Part shown: positions 1-8,579 of the stretch, piece by piece
Position numbering within the stretch: the first letter of the stretch is position 1
Layout: every line of letters starts with the position of its first letter
NCBI RefSeq assembly: GCF_900086715.1
Contig: NZ_FLKH01000011.1
Coordinates: 790,683-854,682, forward strand
Direction of reading: 5' to 3'
Source of the DNA: Gracilibacillus timonensis
GTDB lineage: Bacteria > Bacillota > Bacilli > Bacillales > Amphibacillaceae
Length of the DNA stretch: 64,000 nucleotides
Position numbers and translations under genes: made by a program
The notes under the pieces: generated by a model
The model's input: the letters and a program-made list of their open reading frames with translations, nothing else
What the model was told of the DNA's origin: nothing
The model's database searches: none

Positions 1-340
1 AAGTGAAAACACGGTGAGGCGGTGTTGATTCTGCCTTTTCCAATACCTTTTCATCAGGTAAAGAGCGATGTCTTTTCATGATCATAAAGGAAAGTCTGCC
101 TATGGGATCCAAGTATAGAACCACAAAAGTATTTTTTAATAATGGATTCGGATGTTTCTCGAGAATTTTAATATGGTGATCGACTCGGTTAGGATAGACT
201 ACGATCTCATCATGTTGATACACATAAAACTTTTTGAAGGGCATCCGTCGTTTTCCGTTCATCAAGGAAATCTGATTGAAATCACCAAAACCGTCCTTTA
301 AAAATAATTGTTTTCCTCGTTTTTTTACAATGGGTTCCAA
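1..340 (-). CDS. Partial unknown protein (N-terminal 113 residues)
   Basis: An uninterrupted reading frame runs off the left edge of the window from a TTG start at 340. The start is chosen because AAAGGAG lies 7 nt upstream (about 350-357). The visible protein begins LEPIVKKRGKQLFLKDGFG and has many basic and aromatic residues, with no signal peptide or membrane helix in view. I do not recognise the family. The gene is divergent from the DUF6270 gene at 710, so the two could share a theme but not a transcript. Only the N-terminus is visible, so no function is proposed. Confidence 0.7.
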   Translation of the reverse strand, partial: MEPIVKKRGKQLFLKDGFGDFNQISLMNGKRRMPFKKFYVYQHDEIVVYPNRVDHHIKILEKHPNPLLKNTFVVLYLDPIGRLSFMIMKRHRSLPDEKVLEKAESTPPHRVFT

Positions 341-408
341 GGTGTTAATCTCCTTTGCTACATTGAACTAAGATGCATATGTTAGTTGTATTTCTTCTAT
401 AATCTCCC

Positions 409-437
409 ATCATACATAAGAGTATTTTTTCCGACAA
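409..437 (-). promoter_or_regulatory. Candidate sigma-A promoter of the partial gene
   Basis: On the minus strand TTGTCG (437-432) and TATGAT (414-409) are separated by 17 bp, about 70 bp upstream of the TTG start at 340. Sequence match only. Confidence 0.45.
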
Positions 438-588
438 TGCGTGAAACTATTCATTTATTTCTATCAATTAATGGTATTTATCACAAAATAAAGGTGATTT
501 AACAGGGGATAAGACCCGGGATGGATTTGATTACCATATATAAAAGAAACTTAGAATGTATCTATCTTCACAGAAAGCAATGTAAATG

Positions 589-617
589 TTAAAAATCATT
601 CTATGGACCTGTATAAT
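589..617 (+). promoter_or_regulatory. Candidate sigma-A promoter of the DUF6270 gene
   Basis: TTAAAA (589-594) and a perfect TATAAT (612-617) are spaced 17 bp apart, 93 bp before the ATG at 710. The rest of 356-709 is AT-rich with no open frame that I can support. Confidence 0.4.
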
Positions 618-709
618 ACCGCTGTTGTTTTAGGTATGATAAAGCGAGACTATCTATAGCGGTCTTCTTGCGGTTGTTAGTGGCGTGATAGATGGAGAGG
701 GGATGATGT

Positions 710-1459
710 ATGTTGAAGACTTATAATATTTTCGGAAGTTGTGTATCAAGGGATATTTTTGGTCTGGTAGAAGACCATAACTATAGTGTGGATTATTATC
801 AAGCGAGATCTTCTGTGCAAAGTATGATGTCTAAACCTTATTCGGTAGACTGGAAATATATATCGACAGGTTCAAATTTTAAAGATCGAGTAGTGTATAC
901 CGATATAAACAAGGATTATTTTGAGCAGTTATGGAAGCATCGAGCCCACGATTTAATCATTGATTTCATTGATGAGCGATTTGCATTGTATAAAATTGGG
1001 TTCTCGTATGTGACGCGCTCCAACTATTTCCTTACTGCTGGTTTGAAAAATCTATTAGGCGGATACGAAGTGAAGAAAACAGAAACGATAGAGGACTGGG
1101 ATGCTGCTTGTTTGGCTTTTATTGAGAAATTGAAATCATATTATCATGCGGATCAGGTTATTTTACATAAGGCATATTTTGCCGAGGAGTATGTAGACAA
1201 CGCAGGAAAAGTACAGAAATTTGATGATCGTAAGACCAAAATTTATCAATCTATTAATCAGTTACTCGATCATTATTATCATTTCTTTGAAAGTCACTTT
1301 GAGAATATCCATACGATTGGTTTGCCTCAAGGGAGCTATCGAGCTTGGGAAGAACACAAGTGGGGGCTGGGGCCAATGCATTATGAAAGAAATTACTATC
1401 AGGAAATGGTAAATCAACTAGAAGACATCAATCGCAAGAAAAAAGATAAGCAGATATAG
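710..1459 (+). CDS. DUF6270 family protein
   Basis: A 249-residue soluble protein. It opens with the N-terminal signature NIFGSCVSRDIF, typical of DUF6270. That family has an SGNH-hydrolase-like Gly-Ser-Cys start and is often found near polysaccharide or cell-surface biosynthesis genes. The C-terminal part contains LPQGSYRAWEEHKWGLGPMH. There is no signal peptide or membrane helix. The start has GAGAGGGG a few bases upstream. The gene is a monocistron flanked by unrelated genes, so context does not reveal a substrate. The family call rests on the N-terminal signature, and the biochemical role is unknown. Confidence 0.7.
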   Translation: MLKTYNIFGSCVSRDIFGLVEDHNYSVDYYQARSSVQSMMSKPYSVDWKYISTGSNFKDRVVYTDINKDYFEQLWKHRAHDLIIDFIDERFALYKIGFSYVTRSNYFLTAGLKNLLGGYEVKKTETIEDWDAACLAFIEKLKSYYHADQVILHKAYFAEEYVDNAGKVQKFDDRKTKIYQSINQLLDHYYHFFESHFENIHTIGLPQGSYRAWEEHKWGLGPMHYERNYYQEMVNQLEDINRKKKDKQI

Positions 1460-1478
1460 CAAATAGCAACAGAAAAAT

Positions 1479-1514
1479 GATAGACGGTGCAAATTCATCA
1501 AGTCACCGTCTATC
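1479..1514. terminator. Hairpin downstream of the DUF6270 gene
   Basis: A perfect 11-bp stem (GATAGACGGTG / CACCGTCTATC) with a 14-nt loop lies 20 bp after the stop codon. It lacks a clear T-tract, so it is a weak terminator candidate. Confidence 0.45.
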
Positions 1515-1704
1515 TACCTCAGTAGCAGCACATCATTGTATTCGAAAACACCAATAGTCCCAATCTTTGAATACTGACTCCCCCAACGGGAAATTTTCCT
1601 ATGTTACTTTTGTCGAGTATTTGAACTTCCCTTAAAAAAATGGTTCAAACTGACGTGAATAACGGTAGATCTGTTGACTTTTTAGGACTTATGCATTAGA
1701 GTAT

Positions 1705-1718
1705 AGAAAACGCTTTCA
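1705..1718 (+). promoter_or_regulatory. cre site (CcpA operator) upstream of the sugar ABC operon
   Basis: AGAAAACGCTTTCA differs from the cre consensus TGWAANCGNTNWCA only at the first base. It lies about 250 bp upstream of the lipoprotein start and just upstream of a TATAAT box, consistent with catabolite repression of a sugar transporter. Confidence 0.65.
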
Positions 1719-1741
1719 TTTAGTGGTATTGTTCTATTTGA

Positions 1742-1774
1742 TTAGGGTTACTCCATATAATAAGTAACCCCTAA
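1742..1774. promoter_or_regulatory. Interrupted palindrome enclosing a TATAAT box (candidate operator)
   Basis: The arms TTAGGGTTACT and AGTAACCCCTAA (one bulged C) flank a 10-nt centre holding a perfect TATAAT at 1756-1761. A repressor bound here would cover the -10 region of the sugar ABC operon. No regulator gene is adjacent, and I see no convincing -35 at 17 bp. Between this site and the gene (1775-1965) nothing else is recognisable. Confidence 0.4.
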
Positions 1775-1965
1775 CACAAATGACAAGAAACAGAGATATT
1801 ATCACTGAAAGGGGGCATTAGCAAGGGGGGTATACGAATAGCTATTAATAGAGAAATCATTCACTGCTAAGCGCCTTACATTGCTACGTTGTAATGGTCG
1901 ATAACATCCTGATATGTTTACAGCTCGTTATTATCCGTTTCATTTTACTTTACAAGGAGGGGTTC

Positions 1966-2958
1966 ATGATGAAAAAGCATGTTCTTTGGTTAGCTATGTT
2001 GGCATTATTGATGTTCGTATTAGCCGCGTGTGGCAGTGACGATTCAACGGGTGCAGATGCCGATGGAGCCAGTGGTGGTGAGGAAGGGAGCAGTGAGGAA
2101 AAGTATAAGATTGGTATTTTAGCTCCAGAGGTAACTCATGGATGGGTCGGCGCTGTTGCTTATCATGCGGAGGACAGGGTGGAAGAGCTATCCGATCAAG
2201 TTGATTATCAGATACAAACAAGTGGTAATGCAGAGGAAATGACCTCTCAGCTTGATGACTTGACGACTTGGGGAGCTGATGCGATTGTTGCTTTTCCGCA
2301 GTGGGAAGGGATGGATGTACCGATCCAGAATGCGATTGACAATGGTATGACGGTTGTCAACTTTGATATTGTGATCGATGCAGATGGCGTCTATCGTGTA
2401 TCAGGTGACAATGAGGACATGGGAATTCAAGGGGCCAATTATATTGTAGATAAAATTGGCGAAACCGGGAATGTGGTGGTGCTTGAAGTGCCATCCTCAG
2501 GCTCTGTATCGGAGCTGCGTACCAAAGGGTTTGAAGAAACCATCGCGGATATTGCTCCAGATATGAATGTGATGACTTATGCGACAGAATTCACGCGTGA
2601 AGCAGGGCTAACCGATTTTGCCGATATTTTAACATCCGTGGATCAAATTGATGCCGTTTATTCGTTGGATGACGAAACGTCTGTCGGGGTGTTACAAGCA
2701 ATTGAAGAAGCAGGAAGAACGGATATCCAAGTGGTTACTGGCGGAGGTGGCATGCAGGAGTATTTTGAAATGATGCCGGAAAATGAGGATATTTGGATTC
2801 AATCGGCTTTATATAGTCCTGCTATGGTAAAAGATGCGGTGGATGTCGCTCTGGATGTACTCAATGGAGAAGAAGTGGAGCAAGAAACGATTATTCCGAC
2901 AACCGTGGTCGATCGGGATAACTATGAAGAGTTTTTAGATTCGGATTCACCATATTAA
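1966..2958 (+). CDS. Sugar ABC transporter substrate-binding lipoprotein (RbsB-like)
   Basis: A 330-residue periplasmic-binding-protein type I lipoprotein. It has a signal peptide MMKKHVLWLAMLALLMFVLAAC with the lipobox LAAC and the lipidated Cys22, then an acidic Ser/Gly-rich linker. The mature domain (about residue 45 onward) starts YKIGILAPEVTHGWVGAVAY, which fits the sugar-binding Peripla_BP_4 family. ATG 1966 is chosen because AAGGAGGGG lies 5-10 nt upstream; a longer frame from 1894 has no ribosome site. It is the first gene of a three-gene operon with an ATPase and a permease, downstream of a cre site. The class imports ribose, xylose, galactose or inositol. The substrate here cannot be read from sequence. 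Confidence 0.85.
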   Translation: MMKKHVLWLAMLALLMFVLAACGSDDSTGADADGASGGEEGSSEEKYKIGILAPEVTHGWVGAVAYHAEDRVEELSDQVDYQIQTSGNAEEMTSQLDDLTTWGADAIVAFPQWEGMDVPIQNAIDNGMTVVNFDIVIDADGVYRVSGDNEDMGIQGANYIVDKIGETGNVVVLEVPSSGSVSELRTKGFEETIADIAPDMNVMTYATEFTREAGLTDFADILTSVDQIDAVYSLDDETSVGVLQAIEEAGRTDIQVVTGGGGMQEYFEMMPENEDIWIQSALYSPAMVKDAVDVALDVLNGEEVEQETIIPTTVVDRDNYEEFLDSDSPY

Positions 2959-3023
2959 GAGATTAGGGGGTGCTGCTTGTTGTGGTACTCCCTCGCATCT
3001 ATATGTTTCACTGGAGGTGTAAC

Positions 3024-4526
3024 ATGCTTGTCGAGTTGAAGAATATTCAGAAATCATTTGGTGCGAATCATGTGCTCAAAGATGTATCACTCACGATTAA
3101 GGAGGGAGAGATCTGTGCCCTTCTAGGGGAAAATGGTGCAGGTAAATCAACGCTTATGAATATTTTGGGCGGTGTCCATCAGCCGGATCGTGGAGGTATT
3201 TTCCTAGATGGTGAAGAGGTGGACTTTCATGATCCAGCGCAGCCAATCAACAGGGGGATTTCCTTTATTCATCAGGAGTTAAACCTGATTAATGATCTGC
3301 CCATCTATGAGAATATCTTTTTAGAGCGCTATTATAAAAGCAGTTTCCGCAAGGTTCCGCATCAGCAAATGATTCAAGAAACGCAGAAGATCTTTGAGCG
3401 AATGCAAGTGAACTTAAATCCACGTACATTGGTAAAACATCTGGATTCATCCTATAAGCAAATCATTGAGATCTGCCGGGCAGTTGTAATGGACGCCTCG
3501 GTGATTATCATGGATGAGCCCACTGCGTCGTTAACTGATACCGAGATTGAACGTGTCTTTGCGATGATGAAACGATTAAAGGAACAAAAGGTAGGTATCA
3601 TTTTTATTTCGCATAAATTGCAAGAAGTAATGGAGATTTGTGACCAGTATTCTGTACTGCGTGATGGTGAAGTGGTTTCTCAAGGGCAAGTAGCAGATGT
3701 GACGACAAAAGATCTTGCCCGTTTTATGGTGGGTCATGAAGTGCGGACTGACAAGTTGGTTCGAGATAGAGAGCGGGGAGAAGAGGTACTACGAGCAGTG
3801 GAATTAACGTCAGAAGAGCACTTTTCTGATATTTCCTTTTCGCTTCATCAAGGAGAGATTGTTGGTTTTACTGGTCTCTTAGGAGATGGCAGGAGTGAAC
3901 TGTTTCAAGCGATTTTTGGTGCTTATCCTTTGTCTTCCGGACAGCTGTATCTTTATGGGAAGTCAGTAAAAATTCGTTCAACGATGGCCGCTATTGAACA
4001 AGGCATTGCTTATCTGCCAAGAAATCGTAAAGAAAATGCGATTATTAAGGATATGAATATCTTAGAGAATGCCGCTATTGCTTCCTGGAAGAAATATGCT
4101 AAATGGGGCATCATTCAACAAGCTGTACATAAAGCGAACTTGGCGGAGCTGCAACAACAATTAAATATCCGTATGGAAGATTACGCTAATAATATTACGA
4201 ATCTATCAGGTGGAAATCAACAAAAGGTGGTGCTAGCAAAGTGGCTGGCCACAGGTCCCAAGGTATTAATTCTCGATAACCCGACACAGGGAGTGGACGT
4301 TGGGGCAAAAGAGGATATTTATGATATTATTTTGCACTTAGCTGATGAGGGAATAGCGATTGTTATTTTATCCAGCGAGGCTAATGAAATTCTGCGTTTA
4401 TGCAACCGGACATATGTCATGTACCATGGCAATTTGCAAGGGGAATTGCATGGAAAAGAAATGAAGGAACAATCGATTATGGAACTGGCAACTGGTGGAG
4501 AGACTACTGTTTCTATTTCACAGTAA
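3024..4526 (+). CDS. Sugar ABC transporter ATPase, tandem domains (RbsA/MglA-like)
   Basis: A 500-residue protein with two fused ABC ATPase domains, the length and layout of RbsA, MglA and XylG. The first domain has Walker A GENGAGKST (residues 35-43) and Walker B VIIMDEPTAS. The second has a degenerate P-loop GLLGDGRSE, as is usual in this family, plus the signature LSGGNQQKV and ILDNPTQGVDVG. The protein energises sugar import with the neighbouring permease on the inner face of the membrane. ATG 3024 is preferred because GGAGGTG lies 7 nt upstream; an upstream in-frame extension lacks a ribosome site. It sits 65 bp after the binding protein and 17 bp before the permease. Confidence 0.9.
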   Translation: MLVELKNIQKSFGANHVLKDVSLTIKEGEICALLGENGAGKSTLMNILGGVHQPDRGGIFLDGEEVDFHDPAQPINRGISFIHQELNLINDLPIYENIFLERYYKSSFRKVPHQQMIQETQKIFERMQVNLNPRTLVKHLDSSYKQIIEICRAVVMDASVIIMDEPTASLTDTEIERVFAMMKRLKEQKVGIIFISHKLQEVMEICDQYSVLRDGEVVSQGQVADVTTKDLARFMVGHEVRTDKLVRDRERGEEVLRAVELTSEEHFSDISFSLHQGEIVGFTGLLGDGRSELFQAIFGAYPLSSGQLYLYGKSVKIRSTMAAIEQGIAYLPRNRKENAIIKDMNILENAAIASWKKYAKWGIIQQAVHKANLAELQQQLNIRMEDYANNITNLSGGNQQKVVLAKWLATGPKVLILDNPTQGVDVGAKEDIYDIILHLADEGIAIVILSSEANEILRLCNRTYVMYHGNLQGELHGKEMKEQSIMELATGGETTVSISQ

Positions 4527-4543
4527 GGAAGGGCGTGATTCCT

Positions 4544-5590
4544 ATGGTAGAACAAACGACAAATAGCGTTACCCATTTTCTGCATTGGTTTAAAAAACAT
4601 TGGAAGAATAATCCTCTGTTTAGTATTTTTATCGCATTAGTGGTGATGGTGATTCTGCAGACGATTGTTTTAGGTTTTGATTATCCCACGTTTGGCGATT
4701 GGTTTCAATCTTGGACAAACAATTGGATTAATATACTCCGCAATAATGCCAGTATTGCTATCGTGGCACTAGGGATGACCTTTGTCATTATGACGGGCGG
4801 GATTGATTTAGCCGTTGGTGCAACGCTTGTTGCCACCGGGGCGTTTGCTATGACCTTGCTGGATGCAGGAGCCAATGGTCTCTTGAGCAGTATCGGGATA
4901 ACGGGCTGGCCAGCTATCATACTCACTATTTTGTTGGTAATGGTGTTTGGTTATTTATTGGGATCCCTGATTGGGGTATCGGTAACGCGAGGGATGGTTC
5001 CTCCTTTTATTGCCACATTAGGTGCAATGATGGTGTTTCGTAGTGTGACACAGCATGTGATGCAAGGGGCTTCTCCACGAGTACCGAGCGAGTTCTTGCA
5101 AATTTCTAATTTCAAGATCGGTGACTTGATGATTATGCCTATCCTTTATTGGATCATCATTGCGGCAATTATGTATTTTATTTCAAAAAAGACAACATTT
5201 GGCCGCCAGATTATTGCCGTTGGATCGAACGAAAGGGCGGCAAGGCTATCTGGTATTAATGTGAAAAAAGTGAAATTCCGTGTTTATGCCTTATCGGGAA
5301 TGTTAGTCGGTATTGCAGCAATCATTCAAGTATCTCGTATTGGCTCCATGGATTTTGCTGGTTCAGGGCGCGGGATGGAGATGGATGCCATTGCTGCAGC
5401 AGTTGTCGGTGGAACAAGCATGATGGGAGGAAGAGGGTTTATTTTAGGTACGGTATATGGGATGTTGATTATCGCCGTATTGAATAATTTATTAAATCTC
5501 TTCGGCGTCCCACCATTGCTGCGCGATGCCTTTAAAGGTGCAATTGTGATCGGTGCTGTGCTATTGCAAAGGAAGGAACAGTCGGCATGA
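4544..5590 (+). CDS. Sugar ABC transporter permease (RbsC-like)
   Basis: A 348-residue integral membrane protein with about 8-10 hydrophobic helices. It carries family segments such as LGMTFVIMTGGIDLAVGA, IGVSVTRGMVPPFIATLG and AVVGGTSMMGGRG, typical of the BPD_transp_2 (RbsC/XylH/AraH) permeases. It forms the membrane channel for the two genes upstream. The start at 4544 follows GGAAGGG at suitable spacing; an earlier in-frame ATG at 4400 lies inside the ATPase gene and is rejected. It is the last gene of the operon. No ordinary terminator follows, and the 51-bp hairpin array begins about 80 bp downstream. Confidence 0.9.
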   Translation: MVEQTTNSVTHFLHWFKKHWKNNPLFSIFIALVVMVILQTIVLGFDYPTFGDWFQSWTNNWINILRNNASIAIVALGMTFVIMTGGIDLAVGATLVATGAFAMTLLDAGANGLLSSIGITGWPAIILTILLVMVFGYLLGSLIGVSVTRGMVPPFIATLGAMMVFRSVTQHVMQGASPRVPSEFLQISNFKIGDLMIMPILYWIIIAAIMYFISKKTTFGRQIIAVGSNERAARLSGINVKKVKFRVYALSGMLVGIAAIIQVSRIGSMDFAGSGRGMEMDAIAAAVVGGTSMMGGRGFILGTVYGMLIIAVLNNLLNLFGVPPLLRDAFKGAIVIGAVLLQRKEQSA

Positions 5591-5667
5591 TCGAACGAAT
5601 ATAAAGAAGCCCGCCAAGTATGGTTGGTGATATGCCGACAATGGTATTGGTTTTCACTCATGAAGTG

Positions 5668-5830
5668 GTCGTCATTTCCAAGATGACGCCCATTATTTCA
5701 GTATTCGCACATCAAACGGCCGTCATTTCCAAGATGACGGCCATTATTTCAGTATTCGCACATCAAACGGCCGTCATTTCCAAGATGACGGCCATTATTT
5801 TAGTTTTCGCCCGTCAAACGGCCGTCATTT
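5668..5830. repeat. 51-bp hairpin repeat array, left part (split by an IS)
   Basis: Units start at 5670, 5721, 5772 and 5823 with an exact 51-bp period. Each unit has a stem CGTCAT / ATGACG around a 7-nt loop (TTCCAAG), then about 32 bp of spacer ending near TCAAACGGC. The fourth unit is cut after CGTCATTT by the IS256 insertion and resumes at 7234. The period is divisible by three, so open frames exist, but no ribosome site is present and several frames are open at once. I treat it as non-coding. Confidence 0.95.
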
Positions 5831-5892
5831 AGTCAAGTCCATATTATTGTGTAAAATACATTTACATGTTTTTATCCGGTTAGGGTATGGTG

Positions 5893-5938
5893 AATGTGTG
5901 GAGGAAGGAGGGGGTACCCCCTCCTTCCTCCACACATT
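5893..5938. terminator. Perfect 46-bp palindrome inside the IS256 element
   Basis: Two 23-bp arms (starting AATGTGTGGAGG) meet at the centre GGGGGTACCCCC without a loop, followed by TTTT on the plus strand. It lies between the transposase stop codon and the IS end. It may terminate transcription entering from the sugar ABC operon, protecting the element from outside read-through. That role is inferred. Confidence 0.7.
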
Positions 5939-5961
5939 TTCGCGCCGACGCTGGCGGGCTT

Positions 5962-7135
5962 TTAGGTACCTTTCAAGTATATTCGATTGCCTCGGTCTAA
6001 TTGTTCTTCGATATCCATGAGGACGGCCCCAATTAACCGAAAAGCGGATTGAGTGTTAGGAAATATGCGAATCACTCGTTCTCTTCTTCGGACTTCTCCA
6101 TTGATTCTTTCCACATTGTTGGTGGTCCGTAACTGCACGTGATAATCAACGGGTTCGTTCATAAATTGAACCGCATCATCAAATCCTTCTTCTAACAATT
6201 CTCCTACTTTCGTAAATCTTGGCTGATCTTCATACGCCTTCAAAAACTGATCTTTTAACGCTCGCGCTTCCTCTACACTGCTCGCGTTAAATACACGTTT
6301 GATCCATCTCTTGGCCTCCTCTCTCCCTTTTTTCGGCAAGGTATCGAACAGATTCCGTTTGAAATGGACCGTGCAACGCTGCCAACTCGTACCAATGAAC
6401 CGTTGTTGAATGGCTTGTTTTAACCCTTCATGGGCATCCGAAATAACCAGTTTGGGCGACTGGAGACCTCTCGATTGTAAACTTTCCAAGAAACGGCTCC
6501 AGCTTTCCTTCGACTCGGCATGCTGAACTGTCATCCCGATGATTTCCCGTTTCTTTTCTTCGTTGACCCCCTACCGCAATATACACCGCTTTAGAGACCA
6601 CTTTATGATGCTCTCTTACCTTGATATACATGGCATCGGTATAGATATAGGGATAATACTTCACATTCAACGGGCGATTGGCCCATTCCATGACCAGGGG
6701 ATCCAATTTCTTGGTGATATTCGATACCATGGATTTAGACACCCCTTCTCCACAGAGCGCTTCCATGATATTGGTGACCTTTCGAGTAGATACCCCGTTC
6801 ACCACCATTTCCAGCATCGATAAGACCAAGGATTGATCGGAGCGTGTATATTTTTCAAACAAGGATGGGGAAAATTCCCCTTTCCTCGTTCGGGGAACAT
6901 GTAATTTTAAGGTTCCCACAGGTACTTTATAATCGCGCTCATAGTAACCGTTGCGATAGTCCTTACGCCCTTCGGTTCTTTCGTAAGATGCTGCCTCTAG
7001 GTAGTCATCCCGTTCTTTCTCCATGAACGAATTCAGCACAATCACTAACGCTGATTTCATCACATCTTCTAAATCCGATCCTAATACTTTTTCTTTTAAT
7101 TCTTCAAAATTCAGTTTAAAATGGATATGGGTCAT
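5962..7135 (-). pseudogene. IS256-family transposase, frameshifted
   Basis: The gene starts at ATG 7135 with AAAGGAG upstream and encodes a DDE transposase of the Mutator/IS256 type. The N-terminal part reads MTHIHFKLNFEELKEKVLG. The three acidic residues are visible in YTDAMYIKV, VISDAHEGLKQ and NVERINGEVRRR. The frame breaks at a run of five C on the plus strand (6567-6571). With four C the protein would read AVGVNEEKKREIIGMTVQH and be about 390 residues, the usual family length. All catalytic residues survive, so the break is recent, programmed, or a sequencing error in the homopolymer. As read, the gene is split into two pieces and should not make full-length transposase. Confidence 0.85.
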
Positions 7136-7232
7136 CGTTCATTTCTCCTTTATAAGTTTTTAGTGGGATAAAAACATTATAACAGGAAATGAACGAGGCC
7201 TTTTCCTTTTTACACAATTATATGGGCTTAAT

Positions 7233-7608
7233 CCGTCATTTCCGAGATGACGCCCATTATTTCAGTATTCGCACATCAAATGGCTGTCATTTCCAAGATG
7301 ACGGCCATTATTTTAGTTTTCGCCCGTCAAACGGCCGTCATTTCCGAGATGACGCCCATTATTTCAGTATTCGCCCGTCAAACGGCTGTCATTTCCGAGA
7401 TGACGGCCATTATTTTAGTTTTCGCGCGTCAAATGGCTGTCATTTCCGAGATGACGGCCATTATTTTAGTTTTCGTGCGTCAAATGGCTGTCATTTCCGA
7501 GATGACGCCCATTATTTTAGTTTTCGCACATCAAATGGCTGTCATTTCCGAGATGACACCCATTATTTCGAGTTTCGCACATCAAATGGCCGTCATTTTC
7601 GAGATGTC
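7233..7608. repeat. 51-bp hairpin repeat array, right part
   Basis: Units start at 7234, 7285, 7336, 7387, 7438, 7489, 7540 and 7591, all exactly 51 bp apart. The hairpin CGTCAT-TTCCGAG-ATGACG is followed by a spacer such as CCCATTATTTCAG. With the left part this gives 11 units before the IS insertion. Some units have C-to-T in the left arm (TGTCAT). The array ends 5 bp before the stop codon of the convergent LOV-STAS gene, so it fills the space between two convergent genes. Confidence 0.95.
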
Positions 7609-7612
7609 ATCC

Positions 7613-8401
7613 TTAAACCTTCTGTTGTTCTTGCTGCAAGGCGCACATGGCATCTCTTACGGTCATATATGTTCTCATCGATTGTAATTTATCGCTGATT
7701 TCTACTGTTTTGATGGCGAGCTCTGTCCGAATTCCGGTTAAGACGAGTTGTGTTCCAATCAAAGCGGTTAAATCATAGAGTTTTAAAATCGAAGCGGCGA
7801 CAAAAGTATCGACTTCATATAGCCCAGATAAATCTAATATTAGATAATCATCCTTGGAGCTGATCAAGTAGTTGGAGATAGCTTCCGTTAGTTTCTCCAT
7901 CCTTGTTTCATGAAGTGTTCCAATCAGCGGAAGGACGGCGATGGACTCCGCTACTGGAACAATGGGTGTGGATAATTGGTCCATTTCTTGCAGGGCTGCT
8001 TTTAATAAGCGCTCTTGTTCTTTTTCATTTGTCATATCCTGTTGTATCCCGACAAAATAGTATTTTCCTTCCTCTTCTACCCACACGGGGTCAATGGAAA
8101 GTTCGTTCCAAAACGGCGTTCCATCTTTTTTGTAGTTATATAATTGTACAGTCACAGACTCTTTGTGTTTAATAGCTAGTCTTATTTTGGACAAGTTGTC
8201 AGGGTCAGTTTCCTCTCCTTGAAGGATGCGGCAGTTTTGTCCAATGACTTCCTCTTCTTCGTATCCAGTCATTTCGGTAAAACCATTATTGACAAAAATA
8301 ATCGGATGATCATCTAATGATGGATCGGTGATAATCAGGCCGACCTTAGTATAATCTAATGCTTTTTCAAATAAAAAATGTTTTTTATCGATATTCGACA
8401 T
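7613..8401 (-). CDS. ytvA: LOV-STAS blue-light photoreceptor (YtvA-like)
   Basis: A 262-residue protein with a LOV-type PAS domain (about 10-115) joined through a helix to a STAS domain (about 150-255). The flavin-binding motif GQNCRILQ holds Cys57, the residue that forms the light-induced FMN adduct, followed by NYKKDGTPFWNEL as in YtvA. The STAS half has DDYLILDLSGL and closely resembles B. subtilis YtvA, which acts on the stressosome to induce sigma-B. ATG 8401 is chosen by the AAAGGGGAA ribosome site and by alignment with YtvA; an upstream in-frame extension to 8509 lacks family similarity. The gene stands alone, and its 3' end abuts the 51-bp array. Confidence 0.93.
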   Translation of the reverse strand: MSNIDKKHFLFEKALDYTKVGLIITDPSLDDHPIIFVNNGFTEMTGYEEEEVIGQNCRILQGEETDPDNLSKIRLAIKHKESVTVQLYNYKKDGTPFWNELSIDPVWVEEEGKYYFVGIQQDMTNEKEQERLLKAALQEMDQLSTPIVPVAESIAVLPLIGTLHETRMEKLTEAISNYLISSKDDYLILDLSGLYEVDTFVAASILKLYDLTALIGTQLVLTGIRTELAIKTVEISDKLQSMRTYMTVRDAMCALQQEQQKV

Positions 8402-8531
8402 CCCGATTTCCCCTTTATTAGTGATAAGAATAGTGTAATCCATTTTTGTAGCATGCGCAACCAGATCAGATGTCTGTAATTCCCTTTCGACATCGTCTAA
8501 TAAGATCAAAGTTGTCTTGAATAGGAGAAAC

Positions 8532-8579
8532 AGGAAGTAAAGAAGCAGCTCGTGATGAAGAGCTGCTTCTTTACTTCCT
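8532..8579. terminator. Long hairpin terminator after the DUF3021 gene
   Basis: A perfect 20-bp stem (arms 8532-8551 and 8560-8579, inner part AAGAAGCAGCTC) with the 8-nt loop GTGATGAA lies immediately after the minus-strand stop at 8580. Confidence 0.8.

Larger units (their letters stand above)
5831..7232 (-). mobile_element. IS256-family insertion sequence inside the 51-bp array
   Basis: The 1402-bp element carries one frameshifted transposase on the minus strand. Imperfect terminal inverted repeats of about 25 bp share CCATAT and ATTGTGTAAAA (left end near 5832-5856, right end near 7208-7232). It is flanked by a 9-bp direct repeat CCGTCATTT (5822-5830 and 7233-7241), the target-site size expected for the family. 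Removing the element and one repeat copy restores a perfect 51-bp unit, which proves insertion into a pre-existing array. The exact outer base of each end is uncertain by one nucleotide. Confidence 0.9.

Noticed and set aside
7189..7698. Two overlapping plus-strand open frames of 146-169 residues with a 17-residue repeat
   Set aside because: They are the 51-bp array read as protein. Two frames are open together because the period is a multiple of three, no ribosome site precedes them, and one runs into the convergent LOV-STAS gene.
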